A DNA stretch of 64,000 nt from Veillonella atypica KON (GCF_002959915.1 NZ_PPDE01000009.1:1-64000), one strand, 5' to 3'; positions 1 through 9,197 are shown, counted from the stretch's first letter. Notes: a model not told the origin generated them from the sequence alone. Numbers and translations: made by a program.

Positions 1-524
1 TTGAATTTTCATTTCAACCACAAATTAACGAAATGCAAATTAAGGATTTAGCATCATTAGGATTCATGGAACAAGCTGAAAACATTGTATTTCTTGGCTC
101 TAGCGGAGTTGGGAAAACACATTTAGCTACATCACTAGGTATTGAAAGCTCTCGTAACAGACGAAGCACCTATTTTATTAAATGCCATGATTTAATTCAA
201 AACCTTAAGAGTGCAAAAGATGAAGGACGATTAGAAACTCGGCTCAAGCATTATGCACGCTACCAATTACTCATCATTGATGAAATTGGCTATTTACCGT
301 TACAACCAGGTGATGCTAACTTACTATTTCAAATTATTGATAGACGGTACGAAAAGAAAAGTACCATCGTAACGTCTAACATTAATTTTGATGAGTGGGC
401 TACCATTTTACATGATGAGCGAGTAGCTAATGCTATTGTTGATCGATTACTTCACCATGCACATGTGATTAGCATAACTGGAGATTCATACCGGTTACGA
501 AACCATATGCAACAGAAGGAATAA
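1..524 (+). CDS. istB: IS21-family transposition helper ATPase IstB, 5'-truncated by the window edge
   Basis: This is the C-terminal part of an IstB-type AAA+ ATPase, the helper protein that works with the IstA transposase of IS21-family elements. The reading frame is open back to base 3 (preceding residues EFSFQPQINE), so the Met codon at base 33 is internal. A Walker A motif (GSSGVGKT) lies about 22 residues after that Met. A Walker B segment (LLIIDEIGYLP) follows, then the sensor region (TIVTSNINFDEW) and the typical IstB ending around GDSYRLR. The transposase istA would lie to the left, outside the window. DnaC-type helicase loaders are related, but the IGYLPL and SNINF segments are typical of IstB. 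Confidence 0.93.
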   Translation, partial: EFSFQPQINEMQIKDLASLGFMEQAENIVFLGSSGVGKTHLATSLGIESSRNRRSTYFIKCHDLIQNLKSAKDEGRLETRLKHYARYQLLIIDEIGYLPLQPGDANLLFQIIDRRYEKKSTIVTSNINFDEWATILHDERVANAIVDRLLHHAHVISITGDSYRLRNHMQQKE

Positions 525-525
525 C

Positions 526-568
526 TGTACATTGTACATCGTCAAAATTGTACATTCTTATATTGACA
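526..568. repeat. Candidate right end of the IS21-type element
   Basis: Immediately after the istB stop codon the hexamer TGTACA occurs three times (at 526, 533 and 549), followed by an AT-rich stretch ending in TTGACA. IS21-family ends commonly carry repeated transposase-binding motifs just outside istB, so this is probably the right terminal region. The left end is outside the window, so the inverted repeat cannot be confirmed. Confidence 0.45.
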
Positions 569-699
569 TTTACAAACTAAAAACTGTCTCATACTTTTTA
601 ATCTTCATCTAAATTCCAATAATTAAGTCTACTATTCTATCAAACTACTGCTTTTGCGTAAATTAAAAACCGATAAAAATACTATATCAAGCAAAAGCA

Positions 700-1122
700 C
701 TAAAAATCATCATATTGACTCATGACGCAATATACATCAAATTGACGTGGTTGCATCGATCCACTCGTTACTTTTATTACTTCATTCTCCCAATATGGTA
801 ATACTTCTTCCCAAAAGACTGACATAGCTAAGGATTGTAATGTTAGATTTCTACAAAATAACTCATCAATATTTTTAAAGATTATTAGAATAGATTTACT
901 TTTATCCCAAAATTCTAAATCTCTCATCCAATCGGAAAAAGCAGCCCAATTATCAACCCGTGTAGGAAAGTTAAAATATAATCCGAAATAAAACCAGAAC
1001 TTATCTTCTGTTGTTATATCTTTACAATCAAGCTCTAAAACAGAATCATAGTTATTATGTATATTATCCATTTCTATAAATCCGTCATAAGAGACATATG
1101 TTAATTTATTTATATTTTTCAC
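700..1122 (-). CDS. Barstar-like (RNase inhibitor family) immunity protein
   Basis: The 140-residue product has the layout of the barstar family, small acidic inhibitors of barnase-type ribonucleases. An early segment (TTEDKFWFYFGLYFNFP) matches the helix in which barstars read E-x-F-H-x-x-L. It is followed by VDNWAAFSDWMRDLEFW, equivalent to the family's NWDALWDCLTDL region, then a hydrophobic beta strand (SILIIFKN) and a C-terminal strand (QFDVYCVM). The start is a GTG preceded by GAGG. No toxin gene is adjacent, so it is probably an orphan immunity gene of a contact-dependent or polymorphic toxin system. An inverted repeat TGCTTTTGC/GCAAAAGCA at 649-699 lies directly downstream. The family call rests on motif recognition only. 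Confidence 0.68.
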   Translation of the reverse strand: MKNINKLTYVSYDGFIEMDNIHNNYDSVLELDCKDITTEDKFWFYFGLYFNFPTRVDNWAAFSDWMRDLEFWDKSKSILIIFKNIDELFCRNLTLQSLAMSVFWEEVLPYWENEVIKVTSGSMQPRQFDVYCVMSQYDDF

Positions 1123-1299
1123 TAGCTTGTAACCTCTATTATTAAATTAAAAATACACTTTGATTACATCCGATAAATTCTATATTAGATTATTAACTTT
1201 CAACAAAATTAGAGCAGACATTATGTAAGTAAAAACAAAAAGAACTACATACATCTGTTTTTTCTAGCCCATTCATAATAGCAACTACGTGGTGGCGTT

Positions 1300-1659
1300 T
1301 TAATTAAATATCATCCACAATAATATGGCTGTCATGAAATATAAATAATACCGAAAAACCTTTGCATTAGAATAGCTTTTTGAGGATTTAAGTTTGAATG
1401 TTGAAATAATTTCAACAATAAATAAAATACCTACATTTACATAGAGTAAACTAAGGTAATCAACTAAATCAGGAATAAAAAATGTTTGCACTATGAGAAA
1501 AAGACTTGCCGGAATCCCTAAGCCTAAAAAAAGAGTATATAGAGTGGGAAATTTCAACTCCATATTACTTTTTAAAATATAAATTCTGAACAACCTAAAT
1601 ATATAATAAGCAAATAAACCTACAGGAAGCCCAATTTTATAAATAGACAACGGAATCAT
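1300..1659 (-). CDS. Small integral membrane protein, unknown function
   Basis: The 119-residue product is largely hydrophobic. About four membrane segments can be seen: near residues 6-22, 42-62, 66-86 and 102-118, with a basic stretch (KLKSSKSYSNAK) between the last two. I do not recognise a family. It follows the barstar-like gene's neighbourhood on the same strand and has the same low G+C as the accessory genes here. A membrane-bound immunity protein is possible but is only an inference. The start has only a weak upstream purine stretch. Confidence 0.5.
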   Translation of the reverse strand: MIPLSIYKIGLPVGLFAYYIFRLFRIYILKSNMELKFPTLYTLFLGLGIPASLFLIVQTFFIPDLVDYLSLLYVNVGILFIVEIISTFKLKSSKSYSNAKVFRYYLYFMTAILLWMIFN

Positions 1660-1743
1660 CTGTTAACACACTCGCTTCTGCACTCAACATTATTAAAAGT
1701 TCATTTCTAATATATCACAACTCTTATATAACTTCATATAATA

Positions 1744-1780
1744 AAACGAGGTATCGTATGCAAAATACAATACCTCGTTT
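1744..1780 (-). terminator. Rho-independent terminator after the metallophosphoesterase gene
   Basis: An 11-bp perfect stem (AAACGAGGTAT / ATACCTCGTTT) encloses a 15-base loop and is followed by a T-rich tract on the minus strand. It lies 67 bases downstream of the stop at 1848. Confidence 0.75.
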
Positions 1781-1847
1781 ATATTATGAACTTTAATCAT
1801 CTAAAATTGTTTAAATATTATAGCTATTAATATAGCAAAGCCACTAC

Positions 1848-3029
1848 CTAAGCCACTCCGTCAAAGAACGTAATGACCGTAATTTCTCTCGGACAGTTAA
1901 TACGAATAGGGAACCAGTGCCCAGATCCATTATTTACGTAACATACGCTATTTTTCTCTGTATAGCGACCTTTTACATATGGTGTACCAATCGGTACCCA
2001 AGGCATACCAAAGAGGATAATTTGTCCACCGTGAGTATGACCGGACAAGGTTAATGGCACATTGCGTTCGATGGCTTCATCAAAGAATTCTGGATGGTGA
2101 GCCAACAGAATAACAAAGGCATTATTAGGGATACCGGACAAGGCCTTATCAATCATGGCTTCACGGTTTTCTTTGCGACGTTCATTGTCATAGGATACGC
2201 CAGCAATATAGACTGGTTGTTTACCACCCATGATTTGGATATTGTCATTAATCAGTACGTTTAATGGCGTTTTTGTTTTAATATCATCGACGATTTTATT
2301 GACATCATGATGGAATTCATGATTGCCAAGGATATAGTCTACGCCATCTGGAATTTGTTTTGCAAATACCTTTAAGCGATCACAGACTTCAGGTAACCAT
2401 TGTATCTTATCGATAAGGTCACCGGTGATGACAACGCGGTTTGGGTGTTCTAATAGTGTTAATCGCAATATTTCGTCAAAGTCATCTAGGTCGATACTTG
2501 GCCCAATATGGATATCACTGAGTTGTACAATCTTATAGTCTGCAAGCCCTGACGGTAGATTGGTATAACCAAAGCTTTCATGGGTCACAACGATTTCTCG
2601 TTGTCCTTCATAGGCAGCATAACCAGCGCCACCCATAGTGGCCAAAGGTACAAGGGTACCTACGGTTCTAAAGAAAGCACGGCGTCCTGTCCGTTCTTCG
2701 ACGGGAACCTTATGGGAGATACGGTTTACCAGTGCATAAATCAAGGCCAATATGATGAAAACTGGTATACACAAGAATATGGCGAATACTACGCCATAGC
2801 TTTCCGTTCTAAACAAGTTAAGCCATTCATACCAAGGCGTGCCGTATAGATCAACTTGGTATAAGAAATAGTATCGTACCGCGCAGAACCAACCAGCGAC
2901 TACCAAAATATAAGCCAGCCATGCAGGCCATAGTTTTTTCGGTTTCCATAAATAGAGGTACAATCCCCAAAAGCCTAGAAAGGCTATGGCTAGCACCACG
3001 AGAAACACAATATTTATAATTAATTGCAT
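1848..3029 (-). CDS. Membrane-anchored metallophosphoesterase (YaeI/YkuE-like)
   Basis: The 393-residue protein has an N-terminal membrane region with three hydrophobic segments (about residues 3-27, 34-55 and 80-103). A twin-arginine-like segment follows (GRRAFFRTVG, then a hydrophobic stretch, about 115-138). The catalytic domain carries the calcineurin-like signature motifs in order: LSDIHIG, TGDLID, LGNHEFHH, LLAHHPE and SGHTHGGQ, which bind two metal ions. The family includes UDP-2,3-diacylglucosamine hydrolase-like and Tat-exported phosphoesterases such as YkuE. The active domain probably faces the outside of the inner membrane. The substrate cannot be told from sequence. mutY lies 69 bases upstream on the same strand. 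Confidence 0.88.
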   Translation of the reverse strand: MQLIINIVFLVVLAIAFLGFWGLYLYLWKPKKLWPAWLAYILVVAGWFCAVRYYFLYQVDLYGTPWYEWLNLFRTESYGVVFAIFLCIPVFIILALIYALVNRISHKVPVEERTGRRAFFRTVGTLVPLATMGGAGYAAYEGQREIVVTHESFGYTNLPSGLADYKIVQLSDIHIGPSIDLDDFDEILRLTLLEHPNRVVITGDLIDKIQWLPEVCDRLKVFAKQIPDGVDYILGNHEFHHDVNKIVDDIKTKTPLNVLINDNIQIMGGKQPVYIAGVSYDNERRKENREAMIDKALSGIPNNAFVILLAHHPEFFDEAIERNVPLTLSGHTHGGQIILFGMPWVPIGTPYVKGRYTEKNSVCYVNNGSGHWFPIRINCPREITVITFFDGVA

Positions 3030-3098
3030 ATACGCTCCTAACTGTATATCAAGTAATGGCTAATACATTGAGACAAAATCAGTGTTCGTCTCATAAAT

Positions 3099-4199
3099 TT
3101 ATTCTACAATAGGACATAATTCTGTCAATTTACCATGAGGTCCCGCCCAAGCATAATCGGCGAATTCCTCACGTTTGATAAGCATCCAATCCTTCGGTAA
3201 TTGCGTTTGTATCGTTTCGATTGATGTATGGTCTCCAGTATACTGCAAATCGCCTCGAAAGGCCTTCATAAACCATTTGCGATGTGAAAATACATGAGTT
3301 AATTCTTTCACAATAACTGGTTGCAAGGATAGACCAAAGCCCAATGCCCCTACGAGCTCAGTTAAACCAGATTCTGCCGCATCATAGGAATCCGCATTTT
3401 CTACAGATGGAAATTCCCACATGGAGCGCAACAGACCTCGATTAGGGCGTTTATGTAGTAAATAATAGTCGCCATAACTAAGGATGCCTACAAAAATAGG
3501 CACATCTACAACCTTTGTTTTCTTGATACGCACAGGCAATTGATCGGTTACATTATGTTGATACGCATAACACGTATTAACAATGGGACACTCACCGCAA
3601 CGTGGCGTCTTAGGGATACATACGGCTGAACCAAAATCCATCAAGGCTTGGTTAAAATCGCCTGGTCTATCATGAGGCAATGTATCCTCTACAATAGCAG
3701 TTATGGCCTTCTTGCCCTTTGTACCTAAAATATCATCAAATATGCCGTACAAACGAGCATAGATACGCAACACATTACCATCAACGGCCACCTCTGGCTC
3801 GCCATAGGCCATGGATAGCACAGCGCCAGCCGTATAGGAACCAACGCCCTTCAAGGATTCCATATCCTTCCGATTATGAGGCACCACACCACCGTAATTG
3901 TTCACCACATCTTGCACGCCAAGTCGCAAATTACGAGCACGGCTATAATAACCAAGGCCTTGCCAAGCATGGACCACTTCATCTTCTGTGGCCTTTGCCA
4001 ACTCTTCTAATGTAGGAAACAAACGCATCCAATTATCATAATAAGGCTTCATCGCCTCAATGCGGGTCTGTTGGCTCATTACCTCAGACACCCACACCTT
4101 ATAAGGGTCACCGCAGTCACGCCACGGCAAATCCCGTTTATTTACATCATACCACGCCAACAACTGTGGCACCCACTTGGGGTTATTCATCTCTTTCAT
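3099..4199 (-). CDS. mutY: A/G-specific adenine DNA glycosylase MutY
   Basis: The 366-residue enzyme removes adenine mispaired with 8-oxoguanine. The catalytic Glu sits in SEVMSQQT (E39). The helix-hairpin-helix is LKGVGSYTAGAV (about 116-127), and the catalytic Asp is in VDGNV (D140). A [4Fe-4S] loop has cysteines at 194, 201, 204 and 210 in the expected C-x6-C-x2-C-x5-C spacing. The C-terminal part is the MutT-like 8-oxoG recognition domain, including VFSHRKWFMKAF. GAGGAAC precedes the ATG. The neighbouring upstream gene encodes an MTH1-like Nudix hydrolase, so the two probably act in the same oxidised-guanine defence. Confidence 0.97.
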   Translation of the reverse strand: MKEMNNPKWVPQLLAWYDVNKRDLPWRDCGDPYKVWVSEVMSQQTRIEAMKPYYDNWMRLFPTLEELAKATEDEVVHAWQGLGYYSRARNLRLGVQDVVNNYGGVVPHNRKDMESLKGVGSYTAGAVLSMAYGEPEVAVDGNVLRIYARLYGIFDDILGTKGKKAITAIVEDTLPHDRPGDFNQALMDFGSAVCIPKTPRCGECPIVNTCYAYQHNVTDQLPVRIKKTKVVDVPIFVGILSYGDYYLLHKRPNRGLLRSMWEFPSVENADSYDAAESGLTELVGALGFGLSLQPVIVKELTHVFSHRKWFMKAFRGDLQYTGDHTSIETIQTQLPKDWMLIKREEFADYAWAGPHGKLTELCPIVE

Positions 4200-4220
4200 A
4201 GTTCCTCAATATAGGTATAT

Positions 4221-4245
4221 GTGAAAGCACATCCTATACTTTCAC
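4221..4245. repeat. Inverted pair of the GTGAAAG motif between nudix and mutY genes
   Basis: GTGAAAGC at 4221 and CTTTCAC ending at 4245 face each other with an 11-base gap, forming a 7-bp hairpin just after the Nudix stop codon. No T-tract follows. Facing copies of uptake-type sequences often sit in this position in other naturally competent bacteria. Here this is only a parallel. Confidence 0.5.
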
Positions 4246-4251
4246 TACACT

Positions 4252-4773
4252 CTATTCATTAATATATATATCGATACGGGCCAACAATTCACTTTCCATG
4301 ACTGTGTCGACCTCTGTTAAACGCATGTCCTCAACATGACTGTTATCTGGACCAAATCGGATAGGTCCCTTTAGCAACTTGCCCTCTAATAGCATAGGAA
4401 GCCACGTACGGTCCCCTTCCCACATATGCTCATAAGGGACATCGACCAATGTAAACCAATGCGGTTCCATCTCGTCTGATTCAATGGGGTTTACATCGGT
4501 AACACGCACAAAATATACATAGCCCACATGGGTTAAACTTTCATCATAGGGAAACTGAAAGTCAAAAAGGGCTACGCACTCTAAATCAGCAGCATTAACA
4601 AGAATGCCCGATTCCTCATATAGTTCGCGCACGGCGCATTGGCGAAAGCTTTCACCAGCATTGATTTTACCACCAAAGCCATTATATTTATCAGCACCAA
4701 AGCCGCGTTTTTTACGGCCTAGCAAAATTCTATGTTGTTCATCTATGGGAAATACCAAGGTTGTAGGTTTCAT
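4252..4773 (-). CDS. MTH1-like Nudix hydrolase (oxidised purine dNTP pyrophosphatase)
   Basis: The 173-residue protein has a complete Nudix box at residues 34-57 (GGKINAGE, then RELYEESGI), giving the Mg-binding Glu residues. The stretch KKRGFGADKYNGFGGK just before the box closely resembles that of MTH1-type enzymes, which hydrolyse 8-oxo-dGTP and related oxidised purine nucleotides, rather than the short E. coli MutT. The ATG follows GGAGGTCTT. The gene lies just upstream of mutY on the same strand, so the pool-cleaning and mispair-repair steps of the 8-oxoguanine system are neighbours. The exact substrate is inferred. Confidence 0.87.
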   Translation of the reverse strand: MKPTTLVFPIDEQHRILLGRKKRGFGADKYNGFGGKINAGESFRQCAVRELYEESGILVNAADLECVALFDFQFPYDESLTHVGYVYFVRVTDVNPIESDEMEPHWFTLVDVPYEHMWEGDRTWLPMLLEGKLLKGPIRFGPDNSHVEDMRLTEVDTVMESELLARIDIYINE

Positions 4774-4882
4774 AAGACCTCCTATAATTTGGTAAAGATT
4801 ATTAATATATTATACCATTATTTCATGTGTAATACTGTCATTTATGGTATGATTAAAGGTATGATATGAAAGGAGGCGCACC

Positions 4883-5653
4883 ATGAACGAACCACTTATA
4901 TTTGACATTGCACTAGGGCGTACAAAGCCTGTAAATATGCGTGACGCAAGTGTGCGCTGTCCATTCTGCGACCGGTCAAAGTTAACAGATATTCTGGCTC
5001 AAGATGGTCATATCATATGGCTCATGAATAAATATCCTGTTTTACAGGATACGTGGCCTACGGTCATCGTTGAAACAGAAGGTGACCAAGGCGAACTATC
5101 CACCCTTTCCGTTGATGATGCAACACGGATCATTCAATTCGGTCTAGATAAATGGCATGAAACGATTGCTACAAAGGAATATAAATCCGTTCTATTCTTT
5201 AAAAACCATGGCCCCATGTCGGGCGGTTCCATTCGACATCCGCACAGCCAAATTATAGGCTTACGCAATTACGATTACCACGAGGACATTACGGTCAAGA
5301 ATATGAATGGTTGGCTATTACACGAAGATCAAGATATCCGCATCACCTTATCCAAACACCCTATTATTGGATTCTTTGAATACAATTTGCGGTATAAACC
5401 TGATGCGCCTGTCCGCTCCATCGCCATGCGCTTACAACAGACCATACGCTATGTACTAGATAGCTTGGCAAAATTTTCCCAATCCTATAACTATTTTTTC
5501 TATCAACTAGAAGATGGTTACGAATATATCAAGGTAATTCCGCGCTATATCACAACGCCGCTCTACGTGGGTTATAAAATTCCACAAACGTGCAATGATG
5601 AACGAGCTGCGAAAATTTTACAGAATATTACACCCTATTTTGAATTGAAATAA
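4883..5653 (+). CDS. DUF4931 protein, GalT/HIT-like nucleotidyl-transfer fold
   Basis: The 256-residue protein resembles galactose-1-phosphate uridylyltransferases. It has a CPFC pair at residues 26-29, a possible zinc site, and HPHSQ at 119-123, matching the catalytic HPHxQ of GalT/HIT proteins. The preceding NHGPMSGGSIRHPHSQ and following IIGL fit the DUF4931 family. There are no Leloir-pathway neighbours, so a sugar-phosphate role is unproven. An uncharacterised nucleotidyl transferase or hydrolase is the safest description. An excellent RBS (GAAAGGAGG) precedes the ATG. It is transcribed divergently from the Nudix gene and is followed 51 bases later by a phosphoesterase gene. Confidence 0.8.
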   Translation: MNEPLIFDIALGRTKPVNMRDASVRCPFCDRSKLTDILAQDGHIIWLMNKYPVLQDTWPTVIVETEGDQGELSTLSVDDATRIIQFGLDKWHETIATKEYKSVLFFKNHGPMSGGSIRHPHSQIIGLRNYDYHEDITVKNMNGWLLHEDQDIRITLSKHPIIGFFEYNLRYKPDAPVRSIAMRLQQTIRYVLDSLAKFSQSYNYFFYQLEDGYEYIKVIPRYITTPLYVGYKIPQTCNDERAAKILQNITPYFELK

Positions 5654-5704
5654 GAACCCTCTGCTACGAGTTCCGTAGGTTAGAGGACTCTAGTAAGGAC
5701 ATAT

Positions 5705-6514
5705 ATGAACATTTACGCCATTGGAGACCTTCATCTATCGGGCAATCCACCTACGAAGCCGATGAACATATTCGGTCCCCACTGGGACAATCATTGGCAA
5801 CGTATAAAAGAACATTGGCTGTCCACCGTCACCGATGAAGACATTATCTTTCTTGTAGGCGACATGAGCTGGGCTTTGCGCCTCGATGAAGCACTCTACG
5901 ACCTCAACGAAATCGCTAGCCTTCCGGGGCAAAAATTTATGATTCGCGGCAACCACGATTATTGGTGGTCATCGGCAAACAAAATGAAAAATGCTATGGG
6001 CGATGCTATTACCTTTTTACAAGGCCACGGTACGGCCCGTATCATCAATCTCACCACTCAGGTTAATACGCTTACTGGTGAAAGCCAGTCTACCGAACAT
6101 CAATGCATCTTAGCCTTTGGTGGCACCCGTGGCTATATTTGCCCTGATGATGCTAGCTTTGAGCCGGATACAGATCAATCTATCTATGATAGAGAAATCT
6201 TGCGTACCGAAGCGGCATTACAAGAAATGGAGCACGCTATCCAAGCATTGCAAAAAAAATATGCTGAAACAAAGAATACCAGCGAACCACTACCTGTAAC
6301 ACGTATTTTACTGTTACATTATCCACCATTCAACGAAAACAACGCCCCATCAGGCTTTACAGACCTTATGGAGCGCTATCATGTAGATATATGTATATTT
6401 GGCCATTTACATGACCAGATTTCATTCAAACGAATTCCATCTACATATGGAAATACTAAATTAGAACTCGTTTCTGCAGACTATGCAGAATTTAAAATAC
6501 AAAAAATATTGTAA
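5705..6514 (+). CDS. Cytoplasmic metallophosphoesterase
   Basis: The 269-residue protein carries the calcineurin-like motif series: GDLHLS at residues 7-12, VGDMSW, RGNHDYWW, LLHYPPF and FGHLHD. No signal peptide or membrane segment is seen, so it should be cytoplasmic. The GNHDYWW and FGHLHDQ variants are typical of a small uncharacterised phosphoesterase group in Firmicutes. It probably belongs to one operon with the upstream DUF4931 gene. The substrate is unknown. Confidence 0.87.
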   Translation: MNIYAIGDLHLSGNPPTKPMNIFGPHWDNHWQRIKEHWLSTVTDEDIIFLVGDMSWALRLDEALYDLNEIASLPGQKFMIRGNHDYWWSSANKMKNAMGDAITFLQGHGTARIINLTTQVNTLTGESQSTEHQCILAFGGTRGYICPDDASFEPDTDQSIYDREILRTEAALQEMEHAIQALQKKYAETKNTSEPLPVTRILLLHYPPFNENNAPSGFTDLMERYHVDICIFGHLHDQISFKRIPSTYGNTKLELVSADYAEFKIQKIL

Positions 6515-6582
6515 TTGAGTCCCTATAAACGCATAACTGACATACTATTCAAATGTACATCATACATTTATAAAGGAGCATC

Positions 6583-6813
6583 ATGAGCCGCATTCATAAA
6601 GAGCATTTACAAGCAGGCTATATCTTTGGCGATACAATCAATCAAGAATATATCTACTTGCCATCCGGCGAAGTAGGCACCGACCATCCGTTAGCAGTTC
6701 TCGAAACACCTACAAAACGAGAGGACCTTACATTGGACGAAGCTGTTCATATGATTGATACGCTAACATTGAAACGGTGTAGCCACCCTACATTGGGTAA
6801 AAAATCATTTTAA
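6583..6813 (+). CDS. Small conserved-looking protein, unknown function
   Basis: The 76-residue product starts at an ATG preceded by AAAGGAGCATC and is followed by a good terminator, which supports it as a real gene. It is hydrophilic, has no membrane segment and contains no motif I recognise (ends TLGKKSF). It is on the same strand 68 bases after the phosphoesterase gene and may be the last gene of that operon. Confidence 0.65.
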   Translation: MSRIHKEHLQAGYIFGDTINQEYIYLPSGEVGTDHPLAVLETPTKREDLTLDEAVHMIDTLTLKRCSHPTLGKKSF

Positions 6814-6887
6814 TAGTAAAAAATCTCTGCCAAATGTGATATGTACCTATTTTGCTGGACACATATTATTTACAAGCCTAAACTCGT

Positions 6888-6919
6888 GGATGCTTCCCTG
6901 CATTTTACAGGGAGCATCC
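6888..6919 (+). terminator. Terminator after the 76-residue gene
   Basis: GGATGCTTCCCTG pairs with CAGGGAGCATCC (one bulged base) around an 7-base loop and is followed by ATTTTG on the plus strand. Confidence 0.75.
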
Positions 6920-6938
6920 ATTTTGTTGTACGTCGAAT

Positions 6939-6974
6939 AGCAGATAGTTGATTGTGAGTAATCAACTATCTGCT
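6939..6974. terminator. Perfect 15-bp hairpin, probably the terminator for the minus-strand gene
   Basis: AGCAGATAGTTGATT and its exact complement are separated by six bases. It lies between convergent transcription units. On the minus strand it follows the stop of the gene ending at 7021. It has no strong T-tract, so termination is likely but not certain. Confidence 0.5.
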
Positions 6975-7020
6975 TTAAATACTAAAATATTACATTATTA
7001 ACTTTAGCGCTTATTAAATT

Positions 7021-7398
7021 TTACCAACTAGAGATTCCAAGAAAGATTAAAAGAATACTCTGTGCTACAGACACAGCAATTCGACCTATACCTATAATAC
7101 TAATTCCATATCTTTTCCCCTCTTTGCACATAAAATATTCATTGAGATTTTGCTTTAGTGCAAACATTTCTCCCCAAAGAAGGACCGCAAGTATTAACGA
7201 AAAAATAGAAAAACTATGTAAAATCCTCCCCCCAAAAATAACCATTAATTCAAGCGTTAATAATTGACCTAATTGTATCATCGTAAGAAGAAGACTTCTC
7301 TTAGTATTTGCGCCTGCAATAGTTATTGTATTATTCCGTATAATATATATTGTATACATACCAAGTAAAATACTACATAAGATACGTCCAGCGTTCAT
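7021..7398 (-). CDS. Small four-helix membrane protein, possible immunity protein
   Basis: The 125-residue product has hydrophobic segments near residues 5-22, 34-55, 62-80 and 98-122. It starts 12 bases after the stop of the hemagglutinin/CdiA-like remnant and has a strong RBS (GAGGAGAG). Contact-dependent inhibition loci place the immunity gene directly after cdiA, and many immunity proteins against membrane-active toxins are small membrane proteins. The immunity role is inferred from position alone, since no family is recognised. Confidence 0.55.
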   Translation of the reverse strand: MNAGRILCSILLGMYTIYIIRNNTITIAGANTKRSLLLTMIQLGQLLTLELMVIFGGRILHSFSIFSLILAVLLWGEMFALKQNLNEYFMCKEGKRYGISIIGIGRIAVSVAQSILLIFLGISSW

Positions 7399-7410
7399 AA
7401 TCTCTCCTCA

Positions 7411-8970
7411 CTAATCTTTTACACCACCGAAACCATCTTGAGTAACTTCATCTGTAAACTCAATATTATCTGCTTTTCTTTCCTCTGCATTTTTAGGAGG
7501 ATGATGAACATCCTGATAAGCATTAACACCTTGATCAATAGCATGTGATACAGCAACACCAACTGCAGGACTACCACTAAGTTCAGAAGTATACACACCG
7601 GCACTAATAGAAGTAGGAACTGCTACAAGATCCTCTAAAACACGTGCTCTAGCATCTCGCATTGAATACTTATCAAGATTACTATCTTCTAAAAATGTAG
7701 CCCCTGCATTTAAAGCTGAACCGGCACCAACACCGGATTTAAAATCTAAAGCTCCCGCAGTAGCAGCTTGTCCTATATTAACTACATCAAAACTCTTATC
7801 AACCCAAATTCCACCTATGCTTTTATCGTTTTCATTCCACTTAGTCGCATAAGATGAAACTCCCGCTCCTACGTTTACATTTTCACCACTAGCCTTATTA
7901 ACTACACCACCTACCGCAGCACTCAACCATTGTGCTACGGCTGGATCATGTTTAGCTACTTTCTTTATTTCGCCAATTAGCAACTCATTAGTCATAGTAG
8001 CTTTAAAACCACTACCAAGTGTATTACCCGCCATACGCGCTGCTACTTCACCAATGATGCCATGTGCAATAGATTTGGTGACTTTACCATCTTTGGTTGT
8101 TGGTTGCCAGTTATGTAGTTGTTCAAACGCATTTTTAGAGAATAGACGTGCCAATTCCTGACGTTCTTCAATTTTCTTTTTATCAAAAATCTTATCTAGT
8201 TGATGCAAGGTATTTTCGGTATTGGTGTTAATGATTTTAGTATCAATTTCTTTACCATCTACTGTTAGTATACCATCAGAAATAGCAGATTGAGTAGTCG
8301 AGCTGGCTTTACCTTTAGATTCTATGCCTAAGTTTGGAACTAGACCAATGCTGTTATAAATCTTATCATAGCCATCTTCTCCAGCATAAATACCTGCCTG
8401 ATGGGTCACGCTTTTCCATTTACTATCAATACGTCCTACACTCGCATTGATACTACCAGTTGGATTCTTGAAATTAGGTTTAGAAGAAACAGAGAAGCCA
8501 GCAGATTTACTGTGTTCTTTAAAGTTATCTACATCTTGTAAGCTTTGAATATGTAAATCACGACCTGTATCAACTTCAACTTTCTTACCAGATACAGTAG
8601 AGCCAATAATAGTAGTATCACGCTTTGCTTTAAGTTGTGCTAATTGTGCTGCTTTAATCGTCGTTGGTACATAGCTTTCTTGATGGGTATCGCCATTTTG
8701 ACGAGCCATATTGTCACTCGCATTAATATCGAGAAGTCCGCCACCAGTCAAACTAATACCAGCACCGACACTCCAACCAGAACTTTTATAGGTATTGTTA
8801 ACATCGACAGTATTTTTGCCCGCTACAAGGTTGATATCACTAGCACTATCTAATACTAGTTTTTTGCTTGTACTGTTTCACCAGTTACATGAATACCACT
8901 GTCCTTGGCATCACGAGCTGTAATATGTACAGTACTATCGCTAACAAGAGTACCACCCTGGTTTCACTCA
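7411..8970 (-). pseudogene. C-terminal remnant of a CdiA/filamentous-hemagglutinin-type protein
   Basis: This is the tail of a large two-partner-secretion exoprotein of the contact-dependent inhibition type. Hemagglutinin-repeat-like sequence is visible (SDSTVHITARDAKDSGIHV, VDTGRDLHIQSLQD). It is followed by a pretoxin-like region (WLSAAVGGVVNKASGENV, then GAGVSSYATKWNE) and a short C-terminal module ending HHPPKNAEERK. The frame is open only to 8877. A missing base in the T run at 8860-8865 would rejoin it to the upstream frame (GETVQAK + KLVLDSAS), and that frame stops just above 8970. The first possible start, a TTG at 8751, has no ribosome-binding site. I therefore treat it as a decayed fragment without promoter, signal peptide or secretion partner. 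The C-terminal module could be a toxin domain, but I recognise none. Confidence 0.8.
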
Positions 8971-9038
8971 TCGTAATTAACTACAGCCTAAAGAATATCT
9001 TCTAATGCTATGGAAACAAAATTATAATGAATAACTCG

Positions 9039-9071
9039 AAAGGACACCAATAATTGAATTGGTGCCCTTTT
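9039..9071. terminator. Bidirectional hairpin terminator
   Basis: AAAGGACACCAAT and ATTGGTGCCCTTTT pair around a six-base loop, with T residues on the plus-strand side and the complementary A/T run on the other. It lies in the 230-base gap between the remnant and the next small gene. Nothing else recognisable is in that gap. Confidence 0.65.
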
Positions 9072-9197
9072 CATTAACGATATTTTCTTAGCATACACGG
9101 AAATTATATCTAATATAAAAATCTCCCTATACTAAACATATATGACTAGTATAAATATCAATAAGTAATACAAATCATTTGTTATCGTAAGAAAATT

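Noticed and set aside
8644-8853. Plus-strand open frame over the hemagglutinin-like remnant
   Set aside because: It is antisense to clearly protein-like minus-strand sequence and has no RBS.
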